In this document: piece by piece, positions 46,101 through 57,772 of the stretch
Layout of the letters: the number at the start of each line of letters is the position of its first letter
Position numbering within the stretch: position 1 is the stretch's first letter
Origin: Mantis religiosa
Taxonomy: Eukaryota; Arthropoda; Insecta; Mantodea; Mantidae
DNA: 64,000 nt
Direction of reading: 5' to 3'
NCBI GenBank assembly: GCA_030765055.1
Contig: CM060953.1
Location: forward strand, 177,607,709 to 177,671,708
The notes under the pieces: generated by a model
The model's input: the letters and a program-made list of their open reading frames with translations, nothing else
The model's database searches: none
Told to the model about the DNA's origin: nothing
Program-made: the position numbers and the translations under genes

Positions 46101-47106
46101 TAAAGTGTTTAAAATGCAGGTCACTCCTAATTATATGGTAGTCGTAAGAGTACGCTAAATGTTCATTAGCTCTCAAGAAATAAAACAGTGATCAGTTAAT
46201 GTTTAAAAGTGCAAAAGTGCGGAAATAATTCCAAGCGAATGCCTGTGGAATTTATAACTTTATAAAAATTATATTTTCTATAAATTATCTATATTACCAC
46301 ATTTTCTATTTATAGCTAATTCAATAATTGCACTTTATTAATTATAATTTCTAAACATACGATATTTGAATCAAAACTCTGGCAACTATTTAAAATCACA
46401 AACATTTCTACACTGCGCGTAATAAATATACCTACTCGAAATTTTCGCGGTAAACCAATAAAATCTGCAACGGATAGAATCAATCATGAACTATGATATT
46501 CAAACGTTCTTTTGTTTCCGAGCTGTGCTGTTTACAAACAGAGCGATAGACCAATAAACGTAAACTGATTGCGTGGGAAAATCTGGACATTTTATCGAAT
46601 GTTATATCCCCTCTCCCTTAACTAAGCAGCAGAAGATGTTTTGACATTTATTGTGAGAAGAGTAAAGGCGCTCACCATCGTAATAACTTGTAAATGTGTC
46701 CAAAACACAATCGCTGCATTTGTTTAGAACCTGAAACGTATAAAGTAAGTCATTGTCATTTTGTAGTTTTATATATAATTACACATACGAACGGTTATTT
46801 ATAATAAACTTGTTACATAAAGAATATGACAGAATTTCCATCATAAGGTTTCATTCTTATAAGCAAAAGCATTTAATATAACCTAAACATCTGTAAAATT
46901 ATCGTTAAGCTAACCTATAAGACATATTTACAAAATATGTAGATATTTCTCAGTACTCTCATCACGAAATTTGTCATTGCTCTAACTAATTGTAATTCTG
47001 CTTCGTTATGTACCCAAAATTATTCCATTTTCAGAGTTTTAAAATAATTTTAAGACCTTAAACTTTCTCTGAGACAAAATAGCTTCATTTGCGAAGTTTG
47101 TATCAA

Positions 47107-47500
47107 ATTCTGAGGGAAGAAAACAAAAGAGAAAAGGTTTTAAAACTTAAGACAAAAGAATTACACGTGGTAATGAAAATCCAAATACAATATTACTAAT
47201 AACAAAATAAATAAGTGGGTGAAACTAGGTTTCAAAGTTTTTTCTAAATAGCAAATGTATTTGAGAAGTCTAAAATTTTTAAGTACACTTCATATTTACG
47301 TGAAAAATATTTCGTCAAAACACAAATTCTGAGGGAATAAAACAAAAGAGAAAAGGTTTCAAAACATAAGACATAAGAATTACACGTGGCAATGAATATC
47401 CAAATGCAATATTACTAATAAAAAACTAAATAAGTGGGTAAAATTAGGTTTCATAGCTTTTTTCTAAATATCAAATGCATTTCAGTAGTCTAAAATTGTT
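47107..47500 (+). repeat. diverged tandem duplication, period ~219 bp
   Basis: ATTCTGAGGGAA-starting segments begin at 47107 and 47326 and stay alignable over about 180 bp, sharing AACAAAAGAGAAAAGGTTT, GAATTACACGTGG and AATAAGTGGGT with scattered substitutions. Confidence 0.85.
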
Positions 47501-48359
47501 AAATAGAACATTTATGTCGGCCATATGTACAAATAAGACGTATTATTAACGTAGAACATAGAGAAGCAGGAATTGATAATGCCTTTTATTCATTAAATGA
47601 AAGTTTAAAAGGATGTTAACATAGTTGATATAATTAAAATTATATTTTAATAATTTTCAAGTTAATTAATTTTAACTTTACAGTATAGCAGAATAAAGTG
47701 TAATAATTGTGGTCCCTACTCTGCTTCTTTAAGAATATATACACGCCCATCGTACTTAAAGCTGTACTTTCAGGGTACAAAATTTCCTCACCATGAAGAA
47801 TTCCATTTAACAGCATTATCGTGATTTTTAGTCAATGTATATACTCCAAACCTTTATGTAAAATTCTAAACTTGAAGAAAATATCGGTGTTAAATGCCCA
47901 TCTTTATTATTATTTACCTAAAAGTTAGTCGAATAAAGTTTTGTTCCTTTTTTCTAACTTTCATTAAAAGAGTCTCTCTTGGAAGCTGTCAGTAAGTAAA
48001 AAATGTTTATATTTTGCTAGTAAACGTGAAGCAGGTGACCCTACCTGTTTTTTCAGCTGTCGGCTGCTATGCAGGAAGGCGTGTCACTCTGCGAGATTTC
48101 GCTGAAGAATTTTGAAATATAAAACACGATAATTTAGTTCATGAAACATACCTTCACTAGAACAAGGAAACTATACACTAATTACACGAGAAGTTTACTA
48201 GACACATAGGACAAAACACACGATAATATAGAGAAAATGTCAGTACTTGTTACTAACACATTTATTGTTTACAAAAATTGCCTACGGCTCACTAACACTA
48301 ACACAATCACAGAGCTAAAGCCTCTAGGACAAGGGAGATAAACGTGGAAGGAAAAACGA

Positions 48360-48560
48360 CTTTGCGAGAAATTTGACGTTGCGTATTTCGCGACCAGCGA
48401 CGCGCACGTTCACGACGGGCGAGAGACGGGTCGAGTGTGTGCAATACACGCGCATGCAGGCGTCTATCAAGCCAACCCGTCTCGGGTGGGGACGCCGCCG
48501 TCGTCATTCCAGAGGCTCGCTCTCGCGCGCGCGCACGCTGGGATGCTGTGAAACCACTTT
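48360..48560. promoter_or_regulatory. CpG-dense patch, possible promoter or first exon
   Basis: A run of frequent CG dinucleotides (for example GCGACGCGCACGTTCACGA and TCGCGCGCGCGCACG) stands out from surrounding AT-rich DNA. Frames run through it on both strands (about 66-92 codons) with Arg-rich translations typical of CG-rich DNA, so I do not call a gene. Confidence 0.35.
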
Positions 48561-49225
48561 GCTGATGTGTCTGCTGGAAAGGAAGTGGTACGAAAAATTA
48601 GGGAGGCAGGCGGGGAGATTAGATGCAATGACTGGGGGGCTTGTTGCATAACGAGGCCTAAAAACGCGTTTTCACGTCTCAATCCTGACCTACTTTAAGA
48701 AAAATAAGTGTACTTTAATGACAGTTTATTAATTTGTATAAATAATGTGAAAAAAATCACTAAACCTATAAGTACATAGATAAATTTTGAAGTTACTGCA
48801 GCACAGTGGAATAATTAATCGTAAATGCATATGTAAGGTACAAATTAAAGGTAATTTAAAGAAAAAACAGCAAGAGAAATAGGTAAATATTACCTCTGAA
48901 TAAATAGGATATGCCTTTGCCCAAATAAGCCAGAAATGGCTCATGTTTAGCCAATTCTCGTGTTCAACCAATAGATCCTGACGTGCTCTTACTGTCCTTT
49001 AGAACTTCTGTGTACAACTTTAATTTTTCGCTGGTTCTCTCACCAGTTTTTGTGTTTTTCAGCCACTTCAGATATTTAATTCACTCGTAACTACAGGTAG
49101 ATTAGGTAATCGAGCAATAGCTAGCACCTCTATGGGGAATTGATCATTGTGTATAGGTTCCTGCGAGTAACGGATGACATGAATGAATCACAGGAGGTAT
49201 ATGGAAAGTTCCCTAATATTACTGG

Positions 49226-49471
49226 TTGCCCGCCTCAGTAGCGTAGATGGTAGCGTGTCTGCCTCACGTTCAAGAGGTCCCCAGTTCGAATCTCAGTTAG
49301 GGTGAGTTACCTGGATAAGGTTTTTCCGGGGGTTTCCCTTATACTGATAGACGAATGTCAGGTAACTCTAAGCTCCATGGACCCCGGACTCTTATGAGCA
49401 TAATTTCGCCCATTCATTCATCGTCCGATATGACTTAACGTTGGAGGACGTAAATTACAACAACAACAAAA
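49226..49471 (+). mobile_element. family E SINE, near-complete copy
   Basis: Head GCCTCAGTAGCGTAGATGG, box B CAGTTCGAATCTC, TTATACTGATAGACGAATG body and an ACAACAACAAC tail. TACTGG flanks it at 49220-49225 and 49472-49477. Confidence 0.9.
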
Positions 49472-49643
49472 TACTGGCTAGAGATACATCCCAAAAGAAA
49501 CCAGAGCACTAGGCAGTTGAGGCTCAAATGGTCACCCTCTGGCGGAGCTGAGAAGGTGAAAGCGCAAGCTTCCAAGCCACAAGCGTCAGAGTCGCCCTGT
49601 AACTAGAAAGAGGGAATCGAAATGAGTAGTAATAGTAAAGAGG

Positions 49644-50285
49644 GACTGGGATTTCCTTACGGAGGGGATTCGGTAAGTAGGCCACCATGCTGGACCCATT
49701 GTGCCTATGACCCCAAGTGGGTGCACTCCTGGGAGGAAGGATGACGTAAAGGAGACAGAGGGCGGAGGACACAAGGAGCCACGACAGTACAGAGGGCAGG
49801 GTCTCTACAGTTTATTTGGATAGAGACTTCACCGACAGGCCAGGACAACGAAATCGCTCCCCTACAGCAGGACGGCAAAGAGCCCAGCAGCCGAGCTCTA
49901 ATGGTACCAGGCAGGCGATCCGAGCCCCAAAGGTCCCTGGCTGGCGGTCACGAAATGGGACCAACAGAGGAGCGGAGACCGGCAACCGGCCTACCAGAGG
50001 GGAAAGTAGTTCTCCTCAGGGCATATCATCTCGCCATGCACCGCCGAGACTCCCGCCGACACTTCTACCCTGAAACAGACCACCATATGAGATGATATGA
50101 AATGAAAATGGAGATGAAATGCAGGGATAGCAAATACAGGGGATGTAATTAACCTACCCAGAATTTTCCTAGCGACCCAGGAAAACCACGGAAAAACCCA
50201 TGGGTCAGTTAGGTCGGACACTGGTATCGAACCCGGGCCTCCCAAATTCGGGCCACAGACGAAACCGCCTGAGCCATCCTGCTCG
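49644..50285 (-). mobile_element. family B SINE, near full length
   Basis: The minus strand begins GCAGGATGGCTCAGGCGG with box B GGTTCGATACC and carries the whole body to the GTAAGGAAATCCCAGTCCC 3' end. The GTAAAGAG and GTAAGAGAG flanks could be a decayed duplication. Confidence 0.87.
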
Positions 50286-50934
50286 GTAAGAGAGCAGTAT
50301 TAGAAAGAATAGAAAGCTAAGGTTTGATGATGAACAGACTTTTAAGATACTGGTATAGCTGCTTAAAGTTAGGAGAGCAGATGTTTCTATAAAAAAGTAT
50401 TAGACCCAAATGGAAATAATGAAATTTAAGAATTGATCAAGCGATATACTAGAAAAATGGAATATAGGAGCTTTCGACAAATTGGCAGTTTAAAACAGAG
50501 AAGCAATTTTTAAAGCAATGGTGACAAATGTTGAGGACATGGTGAGTCAAGAGTTTTGCGCTAGTTTTGTAGACAAAATGTCCTTCAAATTATGTCGAAT
50601 AATTTAAAGAATTGGGTGGGAGAGAAATACTTGGTTTAATATCGTAAATTTGAAAGAAAGGCGTAACTAGGATGTAATCAGGAGTTTTGTTTTTAAAAGG
50701 TTAAGGAAGTTAACGAAGCAAGCGAATATTTGATTGCTTACTAGAATAGATGGGGTAAAATATTTCAGAAAATCTACGTGGAAATCAAAATGGAACACAT
50801 TATACCTATAAATTATTACAATTAAATGTTGACTGATATATAGAGAGATTGAGTAAAAATGCTTTCAAGATATTTAGGAAGACTACAAGAGATATGATCA
50901 GGTTCATAAAAAAAGACAAAGAAATATGAATGAA
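50286..50934. other. AT-rich sequence, possible decayed LINE frame
   Basis: The plus strand near 50450-50560 reads NIGAFDKLAV and VEDMVSQEFCASFVDKM in broken frames, which could be an old LINE protein. Too decayed to assign. Confidence 0.3.
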
Positions 50935-50966
50935 TGAGTGAGTGAGCGAGTGAGTGAGTGAGTGAT

Positions 50967-51001
<35 letters not shown>

Positions 51002-51537
51002 CCTGTAATTTATGTCCTCCAACGTTAAGTCATATCGGACGATGAATGGAATGGGTGAAATGATGCTACAATGTGCCCGAGGTCCAGATCTAGAGTTACC
51101 CGACTTGCGTCTTTTAAGTTAAGGGAAAACCCTGGGAAAAACCTTACCCAGGTAACTCACCCTGACCGAGATTCGAACATGGGACCTCTTGAACGTGAGA
51201 CAGACGTGCTACCACCACGCTCCCGAGAAGGGCTAGTGAGTGAGAGTGAGTGAGTGAGTGAGTGAGTGAGTGAATGAGTGAATGAGTGAGTGAGTGAGTG
51301 AGTGAGTGAGTGAGTGAGTGAGTGAGTGAGTGAGTGAGTGAGTGAGTGAGTGAGTGAGTGAGTGAGTGAGTGAGTGAGTGAGTGAGTGAGTGAGTGAGTG
51401 AGTGAGTGAGTGAGTGAGTGAGTGAGTGAGTGAGTGAGTGAGAGAGTGAGTGAGTGAGTGAGTGAATGAGTGAGTGAGTGAGTGAGTGAGTGAGTGAGTG
51501 AGTGAGTGAGTGAGTGAGTGAGTGAGTGAGTGAGTGA
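50935..51537. repeat. GAGT microsatellite split by a SINE
   Basis: GAGT/GTGA units occur at 50935-50964 and again at 51237-51537 (about 300 bp, a few imperfect units). The SINE at 50966-51236 sits between. Confidence 0.95.
50966..51236 (-). mobile_element. family E SINE with CAA tail inside a microsatellite
   Basis: The TTG run 50966-51001 is the complement of the CAA tail. The body and box B (GATTCGAAC complement) follow. Target duplication cannot be read because both sides are GAGT repeat. Confidence 0.88.
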
Positions 51538-52205
51538 AATATTTATTTATTGTGCATTTTACAATGTACACCACTTGGCTACATTTATTTTTCTTTACCT
51601 TGTTGCTACCTTGGCTTGCATCACATCCTGGTCTTCTGCTCTGCCAGGTAGCTCTTAACCTCCATGCCTCCTTGTTACTTAATTAGTCCAATTCTCCCGC
51701 CCCCCTCCCACTCTTCCTTTTTTATATTCTTTACATTTCTTGCCCATTTCTCTTTTACTTTCTGTAAGAACTCACCAATGCTTCATACATTCTTTTCCTC
51801 CTTTCCCGTTAACATTTTTATAGCTACTATCCTCTTCTCTACTTTCTCCCATTTTTCCTCCCAAACCCTTTTTCTCCATATTGCAACCTCCTCGCATTTT
51901 GTTACATACTATACCTTTTTTCCCCACACAGTTCACAAATTCCCTTTTTCCTACCTCTTATCCCTCTTAGGAATATTGTTCCTGTTCTCATCCAAGCTAA
52001 CCCTTCTCTCTCTTGTCTATTACAGTAATCTTCATGTGCTTCTCGTCCCCAATTTCTTTTTATTTGTTTGTAAAATTGTAATAATTTCATATTTCTAGAC
52101 TTACCATATTTCCTCTCTTTCTATATCTTCTATTCTGCATTTTACCAATTTACCCACGTCCCTTGTATTCGTTTCCTCTAATCTCTATATAGCTCTCACT
52201 CCTAT
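51538..52205 (-). mobile_element. LINE (family K) 3' end with CACT microsatellite tail
   Basis: The minus strand carries the ORF2 end and about 350 bp of 3' UTR, ending AATAAATAAATATTTCAC and running straight into the CACT/TCAC microsatellite of about 300 bp. Related to the plus-strand fragment at 13590-14060. Confidence 0.7.
51902..52090 (-). pseudogene. LINE ORF2 C-terminal zinc-finger segment
   Basis: A 62-codon frame reading NWGREAHEDYCNRQEREG, LAWMRTGTIF and GICELCGEKRYSM. The CELCGE motif followed by a hydrophobic segment matches the C-terminal Cys-rich region of R1/Jockey-type ORF2 proteins. Codons upstream to about 52195 continue in other frames. Inactive fragment. Confidence 0.62.
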
Positions 52206-52213
52206 TTTTTTTA

Positions 52214-53310
52214 GCCCGCCTCGGTAGCGTAGACGGTAGCGCGTCTGCCTCACGTTCAAGAGGTTCCGAGTTTGAATATCGGTCAGGGTGAGTTACCTGG
52301 ATAAGGCTTTTTCCAGGGTTTCCCCTTATCCAGATAGACGAATGTCAGGTAACTCTAAGCTCCATGGACGCTGGACACATTTGAGCATTGGGTATTGCGT
52401 TAGATAATCGACTAACTTGGACTGATCATATTGAAAACATGCGGAAAAATTAGTAAATCATTATATCTCTTAAGATATTTTAGCAAGTACAACAATACAA
52501 ATATCCTAAAATTAATATACTATGGATGTATCTATCCATATCTAATCTATGGAATAGAAATATGGGGTTCAGCAGCCAAAACACACATAGATAAACTGCT
52601 TATTTACCAAATATGTGTCAGGGTCATGTATAATCTAAAAGCAAGAGAATCTTGCAGGGATACCTTTATAAATAAAAAAATAATCACCATCTACTCTCTG
52701 TATGCGTATACAGCTATAATGTTTATTGTGGACAAGTGTAATCCAGTTAAAAACAATCAGGTACATGAACATAACACCAGAACCAACATGAATTACTATA
52801 GAGATAGTGTAATTAAAACTGTCTCTCAAAAGGATGTACATATACTAGGAATTAAGCTTTACAATAAACTGTCATCTGATATTAAATCAATAGCTAGCAT
52901 CTCAAAGCAGCAGTTTAAATGGAAGTTAAACGCTTTCCTCATAAATAAATGTTTATATAACTTAAATGAATTATGCCATTGCAGCTCTAATTATACTTGA
53001 AAGTGATAAATTCATTAAGCTGATTAAGGGATCTTGTGTATAATTAGTTTCTAATGCTGTAATTGACTATGTAAATTAGTCTCTAATATCTATTGACAAT
53101 ATTTATTTGCTTTTTCTACTTTAGACTTTTGTTGGATCCTGTATCTGTTACAGTTTTTAGTCTTATGTAACTTTTTATATTTATCTTTGTATCTTGAACT
53201 GACCTGTCCTATAACATATGTATTAAGCTCCAACGGATGAAATAAATACAATCATTTCACCAATTTCATTCACCGTCCGATATGACTTAACGTTGGAGGA
53301 CGTAAAATTA
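52214..53310 (+). mobile_element. family E SINE interrupted by a LINE fragment
   Basis: SINE head and body run from 52214 to about 52388, ending in TTTGAGCAT. The 3' end resumes at about 53253 with TCATTTCACCAATTTCATTC and continues through CGTTGGAGGACG to 53310. The 865 bp between is a 5'-truncated LINE. Confidence 0.9.
52391..53000 (+). pseudogene. LINE ORF2 C-terminal fragment inside a SINE
   Basis: The first codons (52391-52440) read GIALDNRLTWTDHIENM. A one-base shift moves the protein to the frame of 52431-53000, which reads KISKSLYLLRYFSK, LIYYGCIYPYLIYGIEIWG, EHNTRTNMNYY and KLYNKLSSDIKSI. This is the conserved C-terminal region of Jockey/CR1-type ORF2, downstream of the catalytic site. 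The 3' UTR ends GATGAAATAAATACAA at about 53252. The copy is 5'-truncated at the point where it entered the SINE. Confidence 0.82.
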
Positions 53311-55448
53311 CAACAACAAAACTCCTATTTTTTCCATAATTCCTCCTATCTCTGCCCTCTGAAGCGGTCCTTGCCCGTTAAGTACCTCGTTAAGCCCTCC
53401 CGGCACTCAACACCTCATAAGATAGGATATGTGATAGGTGAGGACTACGGATGGGAGGTTTCCAACAGGTCGTGGGTTTTTCTCAGGGTAGATCTGCATG
53501 AATACTCGCTTTTGAGTTCCAGGGAGTGGGTGCGTCCTGATAGTGTGTGGGTATAATCACATAGAAGACACCACGACCGTTGAATGTCAAGTTTATTGTT
53601 ACAACTAGTCCTCTCCACTCGCCACTGTTGACTTGATGTTATTTGAACATTAGGCGCGAGATTTGAGATTTGCCCGTTGCTGTGCGCATGACACGACTTA
53701 TATGTATCTGTGTACGCGTTGTTCTTGAACGTCGGTAGTGAATTACTTCGCACAACATAGTATTTCCGGAGGATTATTAAACAAAAACGGAGTTTGGTGA
53801 AATCTTAATGATGTAATGTGAGCAGTTTCTGTCATTCGCTAACATAGGGTGTTCGATAATCACCTAATGTGAGTTACTGCGTCCATCCGCGAACACGGAC
53901 TTTGATGAACTTTTAGTACTCATTTCCCCCTTCACACGCCGAAACAGAGTGTTTTTCCTAGCAAACATCGAACGTCGCCATTGCACAAATTTCCCCTTCC
54001 TTTCGCCGAATTTTGGACACTTTAGGGGTCATGTGACCTTTTGCTTGTTCCTTATAGGTTGTGTTTCATCCCTACTCTTGAATTTAATAGCAATTTCTAG
54101 TGTCTGAGGCATGTATTCTACGCAAATTTCACCTTCCCACAGTCCAGCTAATTAATGCATAAGCATGTTTGAAAATGTGTATCTTAAATCCCAGTGTCTA
54201 TTCTCTCGTCACGTATCATATGCAGGCCAAGACATGGGCTGGCGACGAGGGTCTATCCTTGGACAATGCCACCTTTGTCGGCAAGAAACACAAAGGAAAT
54301 ACCTGAGGGAAAATGTTCATTTTACTCTCTCCCTTAACACTTTGGGTTCATGCTTTTGATAATATATATCGGGATTGCCTGTTTAGTATCTGCACTTGTA
54401 TATTTAAGCATTATCATCTATATTTATTATAGCTTTGTTTAATTCATATTCTGGTATCTATCCGCCCTTGATTATGCATGTAACAAGATTTTCGGGGTTA
54501 TTATGACAATGTTACGCCTAACAGGGACGGTATCACCACCAACTGTTTGAATTCTCTAATCTTTAAAAAAAAACTATGATAAGCGAAACTAAAGTTTAGG
54601 GGCCTATTACACAAGCAGATAGTTCAATGTAATTGACTGTTCTTTGGTGCATCCGCAGCAGAATTATTGAGGTAAAAACAATGAAACTAAGTTATAAAGA
54701 ATCACGGTGGACTTGTTTTTAATTTCGCCTGCTGTTAGCCGTGGACTATTGAAACCGAATTCTCTCACCCACTTGCTAGATAAATTGTACGTAACCCAAA
54801 AAATTTTCTTTCAAAGTATTTTGTTATAAATTTATAGAAGTTCGGAAATGCGCACATAGACACCTGACCGCGCCATTGTAACAAAATAGCAATCAGTGAC
54901 CATATGGTTCGATTCGCCAGTGAGCCCATTATTTTTATTCATTAATCACGCATCAAAACTGATTAAAAAATCAACATTCAAAAGCCCTCCGGAATTAGTT
55001 TTTGTTTTCACAAAAATTTGTACTAAACCAAACGTACATATTTCATTACATTTTAAATTATATCGTTGAGTATTCATTGCGATCAGGTAACGTTTTCAAT
55101 TATTTGTAAAGCTTTCAGCAGCCGCCTGGATTTTAGATAACCCTGACTTTATCCTAATTTTTTACATAACAACGAACATAGAATTATTTTATATCATGTT
55201 AAATTTGGAAGCTCATATATTTCCTCATTGATCATCATTAAGGATACACGCAAAAGTTCCCAGATTCTACTTTTATAAAATTGCGCTCTTCTTTTTAATG
55301 TATACGGCAAATAAAGCAGCAAATCATTCTCACGTAAACATTGCCCTTGTATAATTATTTAATGGTAAATTGTAAATGTGATGAAAGAATCAATTCATTA
55401 TTAATACAAATAGGGGAAATATACTTAAATGACAGTTCAAGTCTATTA
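53311..55448. other. unannotated sequence
   Basis: No recognised domain or repeat family over 2.1 kb. Short open frames at 53293-53753 and 54165-54359 have no identifiable product. Confidence 0.4.
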
Positions 55449-56960
55449 GGAGCCCGTCTCTGTAGCCCAAGTCGTAGCATCTCTGCTTCACGTTCAATAG
55501 GTCCCGAGTTCAAATCTCCCCCAGGGTAAGTTATCTGCATAACGTTTTTTTTTCGGGGTTTTCTCTTATCCTGAAAGATGAGTGTCTGGTATCTCTATAG
55601 ACCCTGGATTCATTTGACCATCATTTCATTCATCGTCCGATATGACTTCACGTTAGAAGTTTTCCATTATCTGAAAGATGAATGTCTGGGAACTCTAATC
55701 TCTATGAATCCCGTACTCATTTGAACATCATTTCATTCATCGTCCGATATGACTTAACGTTGGAGGTTTTCTCTTATCCTGAAAGATGAATGTCTGGTAG
55801 CTCTAAGCTCTATCTAACCTGTACTCATTTCAACATCATTGCATTCACCGTCCGAAGTGACTTAACTTTGGAGGTTTTCCCTTATTCTGAAAGATAAATG
55901 TCTGATAACTCTAAGCTCTATGTACCCTGTACTCAAATGATCATCATGTCATCCGACGTCCGATATGAATTATCGTAGAAGTATTTCCCTTATCCTGAAA
56001 GATGAATGTCTGGTAGCTCTAAGCTCTATGTACCCTGTACTCATTTGAATATCACATTCATCGTCCGATATGACTTAACGTTGCATGTTTTCTCTTATCC
56101 TGAAAGATGAGTGTCTGGTAGCTCTAAGCTCTATGTACCCTATACTCATTTGAATATCATTTCATTCATCGTCCGCTATGGCTTAACTTTGGAGGTTTTC
56201 TCTTATCCTGAAAGATGAGTGTATGGTCACAGTAAGCTCTATGTACCCTGTACACATTTGAATATCATTTCATTCATCGTCCGATATAACTTAACTTTGG
56301 AGGTTTCCTTTCATCATGAAAGAGGAGTGTCTGGTCACTCTAAGCTCTATGTACCCTGTACTCATTTGAACATCATTTCATTCATCGTCCGGTATGGCTT
56401 AACGTTGGGTGTTTTCTCTTATCCTGAAAGATGAGTGTCTGGTCACTCTAAGCTCTATGTACCCTGTACTCATTTGAACATCATTTCATTCAACGTCCGA
56501 TATGAATTAACGTTGGAGGTTTCCTCTCATCCTGAAAGATAAATGTCTGGTAACTCAAAGGTCTATGTAACCCGGACTCATTTGAGCATCACTTCATTCA
56601 TCGTCCGATATGACTTAACGTTGGAGGTTTTCTCTTATTCTGAAAGATAAATGTCTGGTAACTCAAAGGTCTATGTAACCCGGACTCATTTGAGCATCAC
56701 TTCATTCATCGTCCGATATGACTTAACGTTGGAGGTTTTCTCTTATTCTGAAAGATAAATGTCTGGTAACTCAAAGGTCTATGTAACCCGGACTCATTTG
56801 AGCATCACTTCATTCATCGTCCGATATGACTTAACGTTGGAGGCTTTCTATTATCCTGAAAGATAAATGTCTTGTAACTCTAAGCTCTATGTAGTGTGTA
56901 CTCATTTGAGTACCATTTCATTCATCCTCCGATATGACTTAGCGTTGGCGGACGTAATTT
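55449..56960 (+). repeat. family E SINE with internal 13-unit tandem array
   Basis: One SINE head (GCCCGTCTCTGTAGCCC, box B GAGTTCAAATCTC) is followed by thirteen consecutive copies of the SINE body segment, period about 108 bp. They start near 55562, 55669, 55770, 55878, 55986, 56090, 56199, 56308, 56413, 56522, 56630, 56738 and 56846. The array closes with the normal SINE 3' end (TTGGCGGACGTAATT). The units near 56522-56846 are almost identical to each other. Confidence 0.95.
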
Positions 56961-57772
56961 GAAAAATGATATTAAGAACTAGTTGTTACGTGACGTCTTT
57001 GAAATTCCATTATCTTTTGCATAAGAGGTAAATAATGTCTTCCCATTTCAGGAAAGAACAACTACTGGCAAGTTTAAACGAACAACAAAAAATATCTCTT
57101 AAATGGTTAATACCAAAAATAAAAAATGTATGAGAAGGTGTTTGAACGAGATCCTCATTTCTTCTAGCAAAGCTTTTTCTGGCTTCAAAGCTTACGACTT
57201 TTCAGAAGTCATCTAAAATGAAAAGGAGTTCTCAGGTTATTTCCAGAAAATTCAAGTTTTTATCGTCACAAGAGTAATTTAAGCATACTTCAGTTTAAAA
57301 TATGTGTTTTAGTTTAGCATCTTTACAGCTTATTCAAGAAAATTTCCCATCATAATCTACTCTTTACTACTCTTTTGAATTCTTTTTAATGTATCACCCT
57401 ATTTGACATATCAGCCTATTGTTATTTACATGTCTTTCTATATTATTCCTTTACTGTAAACCTGTGGAACTATTTTATAATTTATGTGTGTTACTCTGTA
57501 AGAGGAAAGTTGTGTAAATGTAAAATAAATGCCCGAACCATCGCATTGCGTTTTAGAGGGTTTTTACTGTACTGTACCTATCACTGCTGTTACTGAAACG
57601 AGCATTAGATTGGCAGCATGGGAGACATATGCACTCTCACACACTCATTTCGTAGTAAACAGATACACTACCATAGAAGATAAACAGTTTAAGCCCATCT
57701 CCCTCTTCAGGACGCACTGCCTTCTTGTGGTGGGCAGACAATACAGTTCTCAATCCTCAGTACAATATTTTA
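56961..57772. other. unannotated AT-rich sequence
   Basis: No recognised feature. Confidence 0.4.

Larger units (their letters stand above)
43186..49225. other. AT-rich, repeat-poor region
   Basis: About 6 kb without a recognisable LINE, DNA transposon or complete SINE. A decayed tRNA-like piece lies at about 43665-43805 (GGTTCGAGTTCC). A tandem duplication (47107-47500) and a CpG-dense patch (48360-48560) are listed separately. No convincing exon was identified; intron or intergenic host DNA is plausible. Confidence 0.5.

Noticed and set aside
48307..48651. Overlapping Arg-rich frames on both strands
   Set aside because: Produced by CG-rich composition. No domain, no clear start context or splice signals that I could defend.
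51233..51574. Frame of Thr-His-Ser-Leu repeats
   Set aside because: Translation of the GAGT/CACT microsatellite.
52431..53000. Independent host gene
   Set aside because: It is the C-terminal end of a LINE ORF2, bounded by SINE sequence on both sides.
55562..56955. Regular ~108 bp repeats considered as a CRISPR array
   Set aside because: Units are contiguous with no unique spacers and are derived from a SINE. The window is eukaryotic.
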